Source: Streptosporangiaceae bacterium NEAU-GS5
GTDB taxonomy: Bacteria > Actinomycetota > Actinomycetes > Streptosporangiales > Streptosporangiaceae
DNA: 64,000 nt
Direction of reading: 5' to 3'
Assembly: GCA_017592665.1 (NCBI GenBank)
Contig: JAGFNW010000043.1
Location: forward strand, 1 to 64,000
Positions 1 to 7,419 of this stretch are shown here, piece after piece; the first letter of the stretch is position 1; each line of letters opens with the position of its first letter. The translations under genes and the position numbers were made by a program. The notes under the pieces were generated by a model. That model was given only the letters and a program-made list of their open reading frames with translations. It was not told the origin of the DNA and made no database searches.

Positions 1-96
1 CGCGGGCTGGCCACCCGCTACGACAAAGACCCGGCAAGCTACGAGGCAGGCCTCCATTTACGCGGCTCGATCATGTGGCTGAAAGTCCTTGCCTAA
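1..96 (+). CDS. IS5-like transposase, C-terminal fragment
   Basis: The window opens inside a reading frame that ends at a TAA at 94-96. The 31 visible residues contain the run GLATRYDKDPASYEAG followed by a hydrophobic LRGSIMWLKVLA tail, which is the usual carboxyl end of IS5-group DDE transposases of actinobacteria. The catalytic part lies outside the window. The sequence at about 97-123 (ending CTTCGAACAGCTC) could be the right terminal repeat of the element, but the other end is not visible. The tag is short, so the family call is moderate. Confidence 0.65.
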   Translation, partial: RGLATRYDKDPASYEAGLHLRGSIMWLKVLA

Positions 97-123
97 CCTC
101 ATGATCCGAACTTCGAACAGCTC

Positions 124-1038
124 CTAGTAGAAGTCGCTGACGGGGGTGACGGCGGCGACGCCGGGGAGGGTGGTGAGCGCCTCCTTCATGGAGTCGATCT
201 GCTTGTCCACCGTCGCCGCGTCGGGGCGGCCCGCAAATTTGACCATGAAGGCGCCCTGGGCCAGGTCGGGCGATGTCGCGTCTCCGGTCATGTATTCGAG
301 CACGCGCGACATCTGGTCCTGGTCGGCGTAGTAGACCTTCGCGATGCCGGGCAGCGTCAGGATCCGCTCCAGGATCGTCTGCCGCTCTTCCGGCGACGGG
401 TAGCGAGCGTGTCCGTCACATGGACCGTGGACGCGAGGAACATCGGCTCCCAGGGATTTCTCGGCCGTGGATTCGGCGCGGCAGAAGCCGACCGCCGCGT
501 CGGCCTTTCCCACCCAGAAGAAGTCCTTCCAGGCGTAGACGACGGAGACCCCCGGCAGCTTCTGCAGTTCCGTCACGAGGGCCGACCAGTCGCCCGGTTG
601 GAGAGCCGCGTTGAGCGTCGCGTTCAGGTCCGCCACGTGAATCATGCCCGCGAGCCCGGGCGTGCGTTTGATGGTCGCCAGGTATTCGGCGTTCTGTGAG
701 CGGAAGACCGGCGCCTGGACCTCTGGATGAGACCGGAGCACCGCCTTGATCGCCGCAAGCTGCGCGTTCGTGTAGGCCTTGTTCTCGCACGTGGGGAAAG
801 GACTGTACGTCCGGCAGAGGAAGACGGTGAGCCTGCCGGTGCGAGGCCAGGGGCCGTCGGGCGGGGGCAGCGCGGACGGCCGGTGCGCCCGCTCGTAGAA
901 CACCCAGCCGCCGGCGATCAGGACGGCGCCCATCAGGACGGCGATGACCAGCATGACGATTCCCGCCCTGCCGCGTCTCCGCTCGTCGGTCGGGAGCCCC
1001 TCGTGGCCGTCCAGCCCCGGCATTTCCGACAAAGACAT
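124..1038 (-). CDS. Single-pass membrane protein with FtsX-type extracellular domains
   Basis: About 304 residues: a short basic cytoplasmic head, one membrane span (about residues 27-48), then an outside part. The outside part begins with VFLCRTYSPFPTCENKAYT and continues with alternating P-GV and Q..A...L patterns that resemble the extracellular domain of the divisome permease FtsX. A second, weaker copy starts near VGFCRAES and ends VPRVHGPCDGHARYPSPEE. The four-span permease part of FtsX is absent and there is no ftsE nearby, so this is an orphan ectodomain protein and not FtsX itself. ATG 1038 is preferred over GTG 1044 because a promoter-like pair ends 7 nt upstream. The function is unknown; binding to a cell-wall hydrolase is possible by analogy. 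Confidence 0.6.
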   Translation of the reverse strand: MSLSEMPGLDGHEGLPTDERRRGRAGIVMLVIAVLMGAVLIAGGWVFYERAHRPSALPPPDGPWPRTGRLTVFLCRTYSPFPTCENKAYTNAQLAAIKAVLRSHPEVQAPVFRSQNAEYLATIKRTPGLAGMIHVADLNATLNAALQPGDWSALVTELQKLPGVSVVYAWKDFFWVGKADAAVGFCRAESTAEKSLGADVPRVHGPCDGHARYPSPEERQTILERILTLPGIAKVYYADQDQMSRVLEYMTGDATSPDLAQGAFMVKFAGRPDAATVDKQIDSMKEALTTLPGVAAVTPVSDFY

Positions 1039-1045
1039 GCGCACG

Positions 1046-1075
1046 AATATCGGGAACCCCGCTTCACGCCGTCAA
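1046..1075 (-). promoter_or_regulatory. Putative leaderless promoter of the FtsX-ectodomain gene
   Basis: On the minus strand TTGACG (1075-1070) lies 18 nt before GATATT (1051-1046), which lies 7 nt before ATG 1038. This geometry would start transcription at or within a base of the start codon. No Shine-Dalgarno is seen. Confidence 0.4.
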
Positions 1076-1139
1076 GACCCGCCCGGCTGGAACACCGCGG
1101 CACGCCCCACTCAATAAACCGCGGGTGGGGAGATGTGAG

Positions 1140-2684
1140 ATGAGGATGATAGGGACTTCGGTCGCCGTGGGGGCGCTGTTCATCGGCGTTCTGATGTCAG
1201 GCGGTTCTCGTGATCTCGAAGTACGGCACGTGGCGCACAGCGGGGCGGCGGCCAGGCACGATTACCTTGTTTTCTACGCCGACGGCAAGCGGGCCACGGC
1301 GTTCCGGGCCATCCGGGCCGCGGGCGGCACGCCGGAAGACCATCCCAAGCTGAGATACGCCCTGGTTCGGCAGGTCGCGACGGGCTTTCCCGAGGCGGCG
1401 GCGACAACGCCCGCCATCCTCGGCGTCACGCCCAACCGGGCGATCGGCGCCGCGGACGGGGCGCCCCCGCCCGAGGTGGTCTCGGCCGCGCCGGCATCGG
1501 CCACGCGCATGGACGGCGCGGCGGAGCCGCTGAGCGGGCGGCAGTGGGACATGCGGCTGATCGGCGCGAGCGCCGACGGCTCGTACGCCATCAACCGCGG
1601 CAGCCGCAAGGTCCTGGTCGGCGTCATGGACACCGGGGTCGACGGCACGCACCCGGACATCGCCCCCAACTTCAACCGCAAGCTCAGCCGCAGTTTCGTC
1701 CGGGCGCCGCACGTGGCCGGCGTCGACATCGACGGCCACGGCACGCATGTGGCCGGCATCATCGGCTCGCCGGTCAACGGGCTGGGCGTGGCCGGCGTCG
1801 CCCCAGGTGTGTCGCTGGTCGACCTCCGCGTCGCGGTGGACGGCACCGCCTTCTACCTCAAGCCCACTTTGGACGCGCTCACCTACGCCGGCGACGTGGG
1901 GATCGACGTGGTCAACATGAGCTATTTCATCGACCCCTGGCGGTTCAACTGCGCGAGCCGTAGGGGCGACTCCCGGGCCGATCAGCTGGAACAGGCCGGT
2001 GTGCTCGTCGGCGTGCAGCGGGCGCTGGACTACGCCCGCGGCCACGGGGTCACGCTGGTCTCCGCGCTCGGCAACGATCACACGGACCTCGACACCGTCA
2101 AGGTCGACGCCGACCCGCTGGGGACGCATTCGCGGAAGATCGACAAACGCTGTCTCATGATGCCGAACGAGGCCAAGGGCGTGATCTCGGCCACCGCGAT
2201 CGGCCCGGCCGGCAAATTGTCGACCTACTCCAACTACAGCCTGCGGTACGCCGACGTGTCGGCGCCCGGTGGAGACTTTCCAGAGGTCCAGCCCGGCGAC
2301 CCGGCCGAGATGGGGGCCGTCCTCGCCGCCGCCCCCAAGAAAATGCTGCGCCTCTTCGGGCAGATCGACGCCAAGGGCAAGCCGCTGACCCCGAACGTCG
2401 TCCGGGAGTGCGAGGGCGGCCGGTGCTCCTACTACCAGTATCTGGCCGGCACCTCGATGGCCGCCCCGCATGTCACCGGGGTCGCCGCCATCCTGATCAG
2501 CCGCTTCGGACGGCCCGGCAAGGGCGGGCTGACCATGGACCCGGCCGAGGTCGAGCGGCTGCTGTACGCCGGCGCCATCCCGGTCGACTGCACAGTGCCG
2601 AAGTGCAGGGGCGGCAAGGCGCACAACAACTTCTACGGCCGGGGCGTCGTCAACGCGCTGGCGGCGGCCACTATCGAGAAGTGA
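1140..2684 (+). CDS. S8 family serine peptidase (subtilase), secreted
   Basis: About 514 residues with an N-terminal hydrophobic segment that looks like a signal peptide or anchor, a propeptide-like stretch to about residue 130, and a complete subtilisin domain. The catalytic triad is visible: Asp164 in VMDTGVDGTHPD, His200 in GHGTHVAG and Ser439 in GTSMAAPHVTG. ATG 1140 is preferred because GGGGAG sits about 8 nt upstream; GTG 1125 and ATG 1146 are alternatives. The protein is predicted to act outside the membrane as an endopeptidase. It overlaps the 3' end of the convergent methyltransferase gene by 14 nt. No C-terminal P domain or sorting signal is obvious. Confidence 0.9.
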   Translation: MRMIGTSVAVGALFIGVLMSGGSRDLEVRHVAHSGAAARHDYLVFYADGKRATAFRAIRAAGGTPEDHPKLRYALVRQVATGFPEAAATTPAILGVTPNRAIGAADGAPPPEVVSAAPASATRMDGAAEPLSGRQWDMRLIGASADGSYAINRGSRKVLVGVMDTGVDGTHPDIAPNFNRKLSRSFVRAPHVAGVDIDGHGTHVAGIIGSPVNGLGVAGVAPGVSLVDLRVAVDGTAFYLKPTLDALTYAGDVGIDVVNMSYFIDPWRFNCASRRGDSRADQLEQAGVLVGVQRALDYARGHGVTLVSALGNDHTDLDTVKVDADPLGTHSRKIDKRCLMMPNEAKGVISATAIGPAGKLSTYSNYSLRYADVSAPGGDFPEVQPGDPAEMGAVLAAAPKKMLRLFGQIDAKGKPLTPNVVRECEGGRCSYYQYLAGTSMAAPHVTGVAAILISRFGRPGKGGLTMDPAEVERLLYAGAIPVDCTVPKCRGGKAHNNFYGRGVVNALAAATIEK

Positions 2685-3594
2685 GCCCCCACATGGCGGC
2701 CACGTGCCGGGCGTCGGTTCCGCAGCACCCGCCCACGAGGGTGAGGTTCGGCAGCCGAGGCCGCAGCGCCTCCTGAGCCTCGGCGAGGGCGGCCGGGTCG
2801 CCCTCGTCCAGCTCGGTTGCGGCGTCGAGTTCCTCGTGGCTGCGCGCCGACGCGTTCGACCGGAGGCCGACGATGCGCTCGCGCCAGGCGCCGTCATCGG
2901 CCAGACCGGGCGCGAGGTGCGTGGGATGGGCGCAGTTGACCATGAAGTAGTCGGGGCCGCCTTCGGCGTCGACCTCCGAAATGGCGGTCGCCAGGGGCGT
3001 GCCGTCCGGCAGCCTGCCGTCGGCCTCGACCGTGAAGGACACGGCGACCGGCAGGCCGACCGCGCGGGCCGCGCGGACGACGCCGATGGCCTCGCCGGTC
3101 TGCGTCAGCGTGAGCACGGTGATCAGGTCGGCGCCGGCGTCGGCGAACGCCTCGGCCTGCGCCGCGTGATACAGGGCGGCCTCGCCGGGATCCACGACCT
3201 CACCGGCGACATAGCCGTCACCGCGGGGCCCGAGGCACCCGCTGATGAGCAGCGATTCCAAGCCCGGCTCTTCCCGCAGGCCGTTGAGCAGCGCCACCGA
3301 CGCGCGGTTGACGCGGCGCAGCTCGTCGGGGCCGTAGCCCAGGCGCTCACCCCAGTCGCCACTGGCGCGCCAGGTCGGCGTCTCGAGCTGCAGCGCCGCG
3401 CCGGCCCGGACTGCTATGTCCACATACGCGCGGTAGTAATCCAGCAGCAACCGTCGGCCGCGCTCGTCGTCGATGAGGGGGAACGCGGCGAAGTCCGGCA
3501 GATCGACGCCGTGGTGATAGATGAGGTCGGTCTCCAGCCCGCCGTCGGTCACGACCGGGCGCCCCGCCAGTTGCGGCAGTGGACTGCTGCTCAT
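2671..3594 (-). CDS. mmuM: Homocysteine S-methyltransferase family protein
   Basis: A 307-residue protein of the expected length for this zinc enzyme family, which moves a methyl group from S-methylmethionine or S-adenosylmethionine to homocysteine. The start VVTDGGLETDLI, the zinc-ligand Cys in VNCAHP and the C-terminal VGGCCGTDARH with two cysteines are all present. ATG 3594 has GAGGACC just upstream; ATG 3603 is an alternative. It stands alone, convergent with the subtilase gene. The true methyl donor cannot be read from the sequence. Confidence 0.88.
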   Translation of the reverse strand: MSSSPLPQLAGRPVVTDGGLETDLIYHHGVDLPDFAAFPLIDDERGRRLLLDYYRAYVDIAVRAGAALQLETPTWRASGDWGERLGYGPDELRRVNRASVALLNGLREEPGLESLLISGCLGPRGDGYVAGEVVDPGEAALYHAAQAEAFADAGADLITVLTLTQTGEAIGVVRAARAVGLPVAVSFTVEADGRLPDGTPLATAISEVDAEGGPDYFMVNCAHPTHLAPGLADDGAWRERIVGLRSNASARSHEELDAATELDEGDPAALAEAQEALRPRLPNLTLVGGCCGTDARHVAAMWGLTSR

Positions 3595-3668
3595 GGTCCT
3601 CATTGTCGCTCGTACGGGGGACACGAGGTGTCCACCACGGGGCGTAGAGGCGGCGGCGTGGCGGCTCG

Positions 3669-3674
3669 TAGCTT
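3669..3674 (+). promoter_or_regulatory. -10 element for a leaderless CPBP transcript
   Basis: TAGCTT ends 6 nt before ATG 3681, and no Shine-Dalgarno is present, so transcription probably starts at the A of the start codon. Confidence 0.45.
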
Positions 3675-3680
3675 CTGTCC

Positions 3681-4574
3681 ATGACCGAGACGCCGCAAAG
3701 CGACCCACGCGCATTACCGTCGGCCGACGCCCCGCGTTGGGTGCGGCCGCCACTGATCCGTCTGCCGATCATGCTGGTGCTGTTCGGCGTGGTGTTCGTG
3801 GCCGTGAACGCCGTGACGTCGGCCTTGCGGAACACGGGGCTGCTCGCCCTGGTCGCCGGCGTGCTCGCCGCCGCAGGCGCGGTGGCCGCCTACGCCTACC
3901 TGGTACGCCGCCTGGAGCGCCGCCCCGCCGTGGAAGTGGCGCGAGCGGCGGCCGTAAGCGGGCTCCGGCGCGGCATCCTGATCGGGCTGCTGCTGTTCAC
4001 GGTCACCATCGCGTTGATCGCCCTGTTCGGGGGCTACCGCGTGTCGGGCTTCGGATCGGTCTTCGGCGCGCTCGCCATCCTCGGCACCATGGCCGCGTCC
4101 GCCGTGGTCGAGGAGGTGCTGTTCCGTGGCATCGTGTTCCGGCTCGTGGAGGAACTCGCCGGCACACGCGGCGCGCTGATCGTGTCGGCCCTGCTGTTCG
4201 GACTGCTTCACCTCACCAACCCAGGCGCCACGATCTGGGGAGCCCTCGCGATCGCGGTCGAGGCCGGGGTGATGCTCGGCGCGGCGTACGCGGCCACACG
4301 CACCCTCTGGCTCGCCATCGGCGTGCACTTCGGCTGGAACTTCGCCGAGGGCGGCATCTTCGGCACGACGGTGTCGGGATCCGAGCACGGTCCCGTCGGC
4401 CTGCTGACCGCCACGCTGCCGGGGCCAGAGGCGTTGACCGGTGGCGGTTTCGGACCGGAGGCGAGCCTGTTCGCGATCGTGGTGTGCGCGGTGCCGGCGG
4501 TGCTGTTCCTGCGGGCGGCACGCCGCCGTGGGCTGATGTACCCGCGCCGCCGCGGTGATCTCCAGGTTCGGTGA
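3681..4574 (+). CDS. CPBP family intramembrane glutamic endopeptidase
   Basis: 297 residues with about eight hydrophobic segments. The three CPBP/Rce1 motifs are intact: the paired Glu144-Glu145 in VVEEVLFRG, His177 in GLLHLTNPG and His216/Asn220 in GVHFGWNF. Members cleave within or near the membrane; roles range from prenyl-protein processing to bacteriocin self-immunity. The gene lies 21 nt before a histidine kinase gene in the same direction and may be co-transcribed with it. The substrate is not predictable. No Shine-Dalgarno is seen before the ATG. Confidence 0.9.
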   Translation: MTETPQSDPRALPSADAPRWVRPPLIRLPIMLVLFGVVFVAVNAVTSALRNTGLLALVAGVLAAAGAVAAYAYLVRRLERRPAVEVARAAAVSGLRRGILIGLLLFTVTIALIALFGGYRVSGFGSVFGALAILGTMAASAVVEEVLFRGIVFRLVEELAGTRGALIVSALLFGLLHLTNPGATIWGALAIAVEAGVMLGAAYAATRTLWLAIGVHFGWNFAEGGIFGTTVSGSEHGPVGLLTATLPGPEALTGGGFGPEASLFAIVVCAVPAVLFLRAARRRGLMYPRRRGDLQVR

Positions 4575-4595
4575 GAGGTTCAGTAAGGTGGCGCA

Positions 4596-5747
4596 ATGCG
4601 CTGGTGGCACGCTCAGGGCGTACTGGTGCGGGACATGGCGGTCGCGGCCGGCGTGGTCGCCCTCACCTTGGTCCCCGGGACCGGACGCCTCGGCGCGGCC
4701 ATCGGCGACCTGCCGGCGCGGCGGCTCGACTGGGCAGGAGTGGCGCTGGCCGGGCTGCTGTCGGCGCCGCTGCTGCTGCGCCGCCTTCGGCCGGGCTGGT
4801 GCCTCGCGCTCGTGGGCGGCGGCTTCTGCGCCTACGAGCTCGCCGGATACACCCCGGTGTTCGCGACGCTCGGCCTCTACGTCGCGTTATACGCGGCCGG
4901 AGCGTACGTGGAACGCGGCCGCGCCTGGATCGCCGCCGGAGCGGCGGCCGGCTATCTGCTCCTCGCGGCCGGATTGCGCCTTCGAGGGTCGCCTGACCAG
5001 CCGTCCGACTTCCTGCTGTTCTTCCTGGCGCTGGCGGCCTGCTGGGCGGCGGGCGCCTGGATGAGGGACCGCCGTGAGGCCGAGGCGGTCCGCCGGGCCG
5101 ACAGCGTCGCGGCCGCGATGAGCCAGGAGCGCGCCCGCATCGCCCGCGAGTTGCACGACATCGTGACGCACCACGTGACGGCCATGGTGATCCAGGCCGA
5201 CGCCGCGACCTATCTGGTCTCCCAGGCGCCGGATCGGGCCATGGCCGGCCTTACCGCGATCGGCGAGACCGGTCGGCGGGCCCTGGCCGACCTACGTGAT
5301 CTGCTGGCGGTCCTCCGCACGTCGGATCCGTCGAGCCGGGCGCCGACGCCAGGAGAGCTCGTCGGGCTGGCGGACCTGGTCGAGCGGATGCGGGAGGCCG
5401 GCCAGCCCGTGGAGCTGATCGAGGAGGGCGCACCGAGGCGCAGCAGCGACGGCGTGGAACTCGCCGCATATCGGGTGGCGCAGGAGTCGCTGACCAACGC
5501 GCTCAAGCACGCCCCCGGCAGCCGCACGGTTGTGCGGGTCGGCCACCACCCGGACGAGGTCCGCATCGAGGTGACCACGGCCGCCGGGCCGGATCGGGCC
5601 GGTTCGCGGCGTGCCGGCACCCATGGATACGGCCTGCTCGGGCTGGCCGAGCGGGTCGGGCTGTACGGCGGCGATCTGCAGGCCGGCCCCACCGAGGACG
5701 GCGCCTTCCGGGTGCGCGCGACCATTCCACGATCGGGGGACGCGTGA
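4596..5747 (+). CDS. Sensor histidine kinase, NarL/DesK type
   Basis: 383 residues: about five hydrophobic spans in the first 150 residues, then a HisKA_3 dimerisation domain with phospho-acceptor His187 in ARELHDIVTHH and a C-terminal HATPase_c domain with the N box QESLTNALKHAPG and a G box near GYGLLGLAERV. The ligand is unknown; the membrane part lacks a large external loop. The ATG is preceded by AAGG, which also forms part of TAAGGT 6 nt upstream, so the start may be led or leaderless. The stop overlaps the start of the response regulator (GTGA), showing a classic pair. Confidence 0.93.
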   Translation: MRWWHAQGVLVRDMAVAAGVVALTLVPGTGRLGAAIGDLPARRLDWAGVALAGLLSAPLLLRRLRPGWCLALVGGGFCAYELAGYTPVFATLGLYVALYAAGAYVERGRAWIAAGAAAGYLLLAAGLRLRGSPDQPSDFLLFFLALAACWAAGAWMRDRREAEAVRRADSVAAAMSQERARIARELHDIVTHHVTAMVIQADAATYLVSQAPDRAMAGLTAIGETGRRALADLRDLLAVLRTSDPSSRAPTPGELVGLADLVERMREAGQPVELIEEGAPRRSSDGVELAAYRVAQESLTNALKHAPGSRTVVRVGHHPDEVRIEVTTAAGPDRAGSRRAGTHGYGLLGLAERVGLYGGDLQAGPTEDGAFRVRATIPRSGDA

Positions 5748-6442
5748 CCGCGCCGCCCCCGCCGCCTGCGCTGAGGGTGCTGGTCTGCGACGACCAGGAG
5801 CTGGTCCGGGCCGGATTCGGTACGATCCTCGCCGCGCAGCCGGACATCGAAGTGGTCGGCGAGGCGTCCGACGGGCTCGAGGCCGTGCGGATGGCCCAGC
5901 GACTGCGGCCCGACGTGGCGCTCATGGACATCCGGATGCCCGGCCTTGACGGCATCGAGGCCACCCGCCGCCTGGCCGGGCCGGACGTGCCGGAGCCGAC
6001 GCGGGTGCTCGTCGTGACGACGTTCAACCTCGACGAGTACGTCTTCGAGGCGCTCCGCGCCGGGGCCAGCGGTTTCCTGCTCAAGGACGCGAGACCGGCC
6101 GAACTGGCGGCCGCGATCCGCACGGTCGCCGCCGGTGAGACGCTGCTGGCGCCGGCCGTGACCCGGCGCCTCATCGGCCACTACGCCGACCGGATCCGGC
6201 CGCCCGAGCGCGGCGGCTCGGAACGCGACCGGATCCTCGCCATGCTGGCCCCGCGCGAGGTCGAGGTGCTGCGGCTGATGGCCGGCGGGCTGTCGAACGC
6301 CGAGATCGCCGCGGCCCTGGTCATCAGCACCGAGACGGTCAAGACGTACGTCTCGCGGATATTCACCAAGCTCGGCCTGCGCGACCGGATTCAGGCCGTG
6401 ATCCTCGCCTTCCGCGCCGGGCTTTCCGATCCCGACCGGTAG
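5744..6442 (+). CDS. Response regulator, NarL/FixJ family
   Basis: 232 residues starting at a GTG that overlaps the kinase stop by 4 nt. The receiver domain has the acidic pair in VLVCDDQELV, phosphorylated Asp62 in ALMDIRMPGLDG and the conserved Lys in FLLKDARP. The LuxR-type helix-turn-helix follows a linker at about residues 165-230 (LAPREVEVLRLMAGG, NAEIAAALVISTETVKTY). It is the output partner of the upstream kinase. Targets are not visible; the CPBP gene ahead of the kinase is a reasonable candidate. Confidence 0.94.
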   Translation: MTAPPPPPALRVLVCDDQELVRAGFGTILAAQPDIEVVGEASDGLEAVRMAQRLRPDVALMDIRMPGLDGIEATRRLAGPDVPEPTRVLVVTTFNLDEYVFEALRAGASGFLLKDARPAELAAAIRTVAAGETLLAPAVTRRLIGHYADRIRPPERGGSERDRILAMLAPREVEVLRLMAGGLSNAEIAAALVISTETVKTYVSRIFTKLGLRDRIQAVILAFRAGLSDPDR

Positions 6443-6458
6443 GGCTCCCCCGCCGTGC

Positions 6459-6965
6459 TCAGAAACAGTCCTGACCCGCGAGTGTGAGGAGCAGGCGGGC
6501 GACCTTGCCGTCCTTGAATCCGAAGTCGAACCTGGCGTTCGGATGGCCGGGGACCGCGACGTCCGCCCGTGCCGGGTCACTGTGGAATTTGAGATCGGGA
6601 TAGGCCCGCTTCAGCTCCCACCGCAGGGAGTCGAGGCCGACCCCCTGCGGGGTGCGGGCCCGGCTGGCGACGGCGATCGCGGCGACCCCGTATTTCTTGG
6701 AGATGAGGACGGCGCCCTTGCGGCGGCCCTTCAGCCGCCATCCGGTGCATCTCCCCGACCCCGTTTTGACCCGGTGATCGATCCTTCCGGTCGCCCTCGC
6801 CTGTCTCACGGTCATTCCCAGGCGCACGTGGTCGTAGCCGGTCGGCCCGAACGTCCGCTCCGACAGGGGCGCGGCGTCCGCCGGAGCGGCCCCGAATCCC
6901 AGCTCCATGACCATCAAAACGCTTCCTATCAGGAAATACCCGACTCGCGGCAGGCTCGCCTTCAT
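6459..6965 (-). CDS. Secreted protein of unknown function
   Basis: 168 residues. An N-terminal signal peptide ends near ADAAP, and the mature part is basic with two cysteines (GRCTGW and the C-terminal QDCF) that could form a disulfide. The segment GYDHVRLGMTVRQARATG resembles the repeat found in bacterial BamE/SmpA-like or related small exported proteins, but that is only a hint. ATG 6965 is chosen because GGGGGAGCAAGGA lies just upstream. The gene is convergent with the response regulator and is divergent from the small gene at 7129. Confidence 0.65.
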   Translation of the reverse strand: MKASLPRVGYFLIGSVLMVMELGFGAAPADAAPLSERTFGPTGYDHVRLGMTVRQARATGRIDHRVKTGSGRCTGWRLKGRRKGAVLISKKYGVAAIAVASRARTPQGVGLDSLRWELKRAYPDLKFHSDPARADVAVPGHPNARFDFGFKDGKVARLLLTLAGQDCF

Positions 6966-7128
6966 CACGTCCTTGCTCCCCCGTTCTTGCTCCTGGGTAC
7001 GCCCCCCGGCACATGGTCCAAGTGTGTTTCCCACGTGCGGGTTGGCCGCTCAGGCGCGCGGGTCCGAGACCGGCGGTCTCGAGTGGAACGGCGTGGAACG
7101 CCAAGGAGGTGGGCGTAGGGAGGGCGAC

Positions 7129-7419
7129 ATGGGTGTCCCGAGGATTTTCGGCGCGGTGGGAGAGACTGCCTTCTTCCTCTTCAATCGCTTCGTGTGGCGG
7201 GAGAAGGTCTGCATGGCGGACGAATATCCGGTCAAGCTGATCGGGAGCTCTACCGGGTCGCGCTGCGTGCCCAATGGCCAGGAGCCGCCGGAAGGCTTCG
7301 TGCGATATCCGGCCGGCAAGGTGCCCATGTACCTCGGCGACAAATGGGACAGGCGCTGGAAAGACGCCGTCTTCGACGAGAACGGGGATCTCGTCGAGCG
7401 CACTGATTCTCAGCGATAG
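7129..7419 (+). CDS. Small hypothetical protein
   Basis: 96 residues if ATG 7129 is used, which has a strong GGGAGGG ribosome site 5 nt upstream. ATG 7213 (68 residues, beginning MADEYPVKLIG) has a weaker site GGGAGAAGG. Codon positions are GC-biased, which supports real coding. The C-terminal part is charged and contains PEGFVRYPAGKVPMYLGDKW. No family is recognised. It ends 10 nt inside the 3' end of the convergent heparinase-like gene. Confidence 0.5.
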   Translation: MGVPRIFGAVGETAFFLFNRFVWREKVCMADEYPVKLIGSSTGSRCVPNGQEPPEGFVRYPAGKVPMYLGDKWDRRWKDAVFDENGDLVERTDSQR

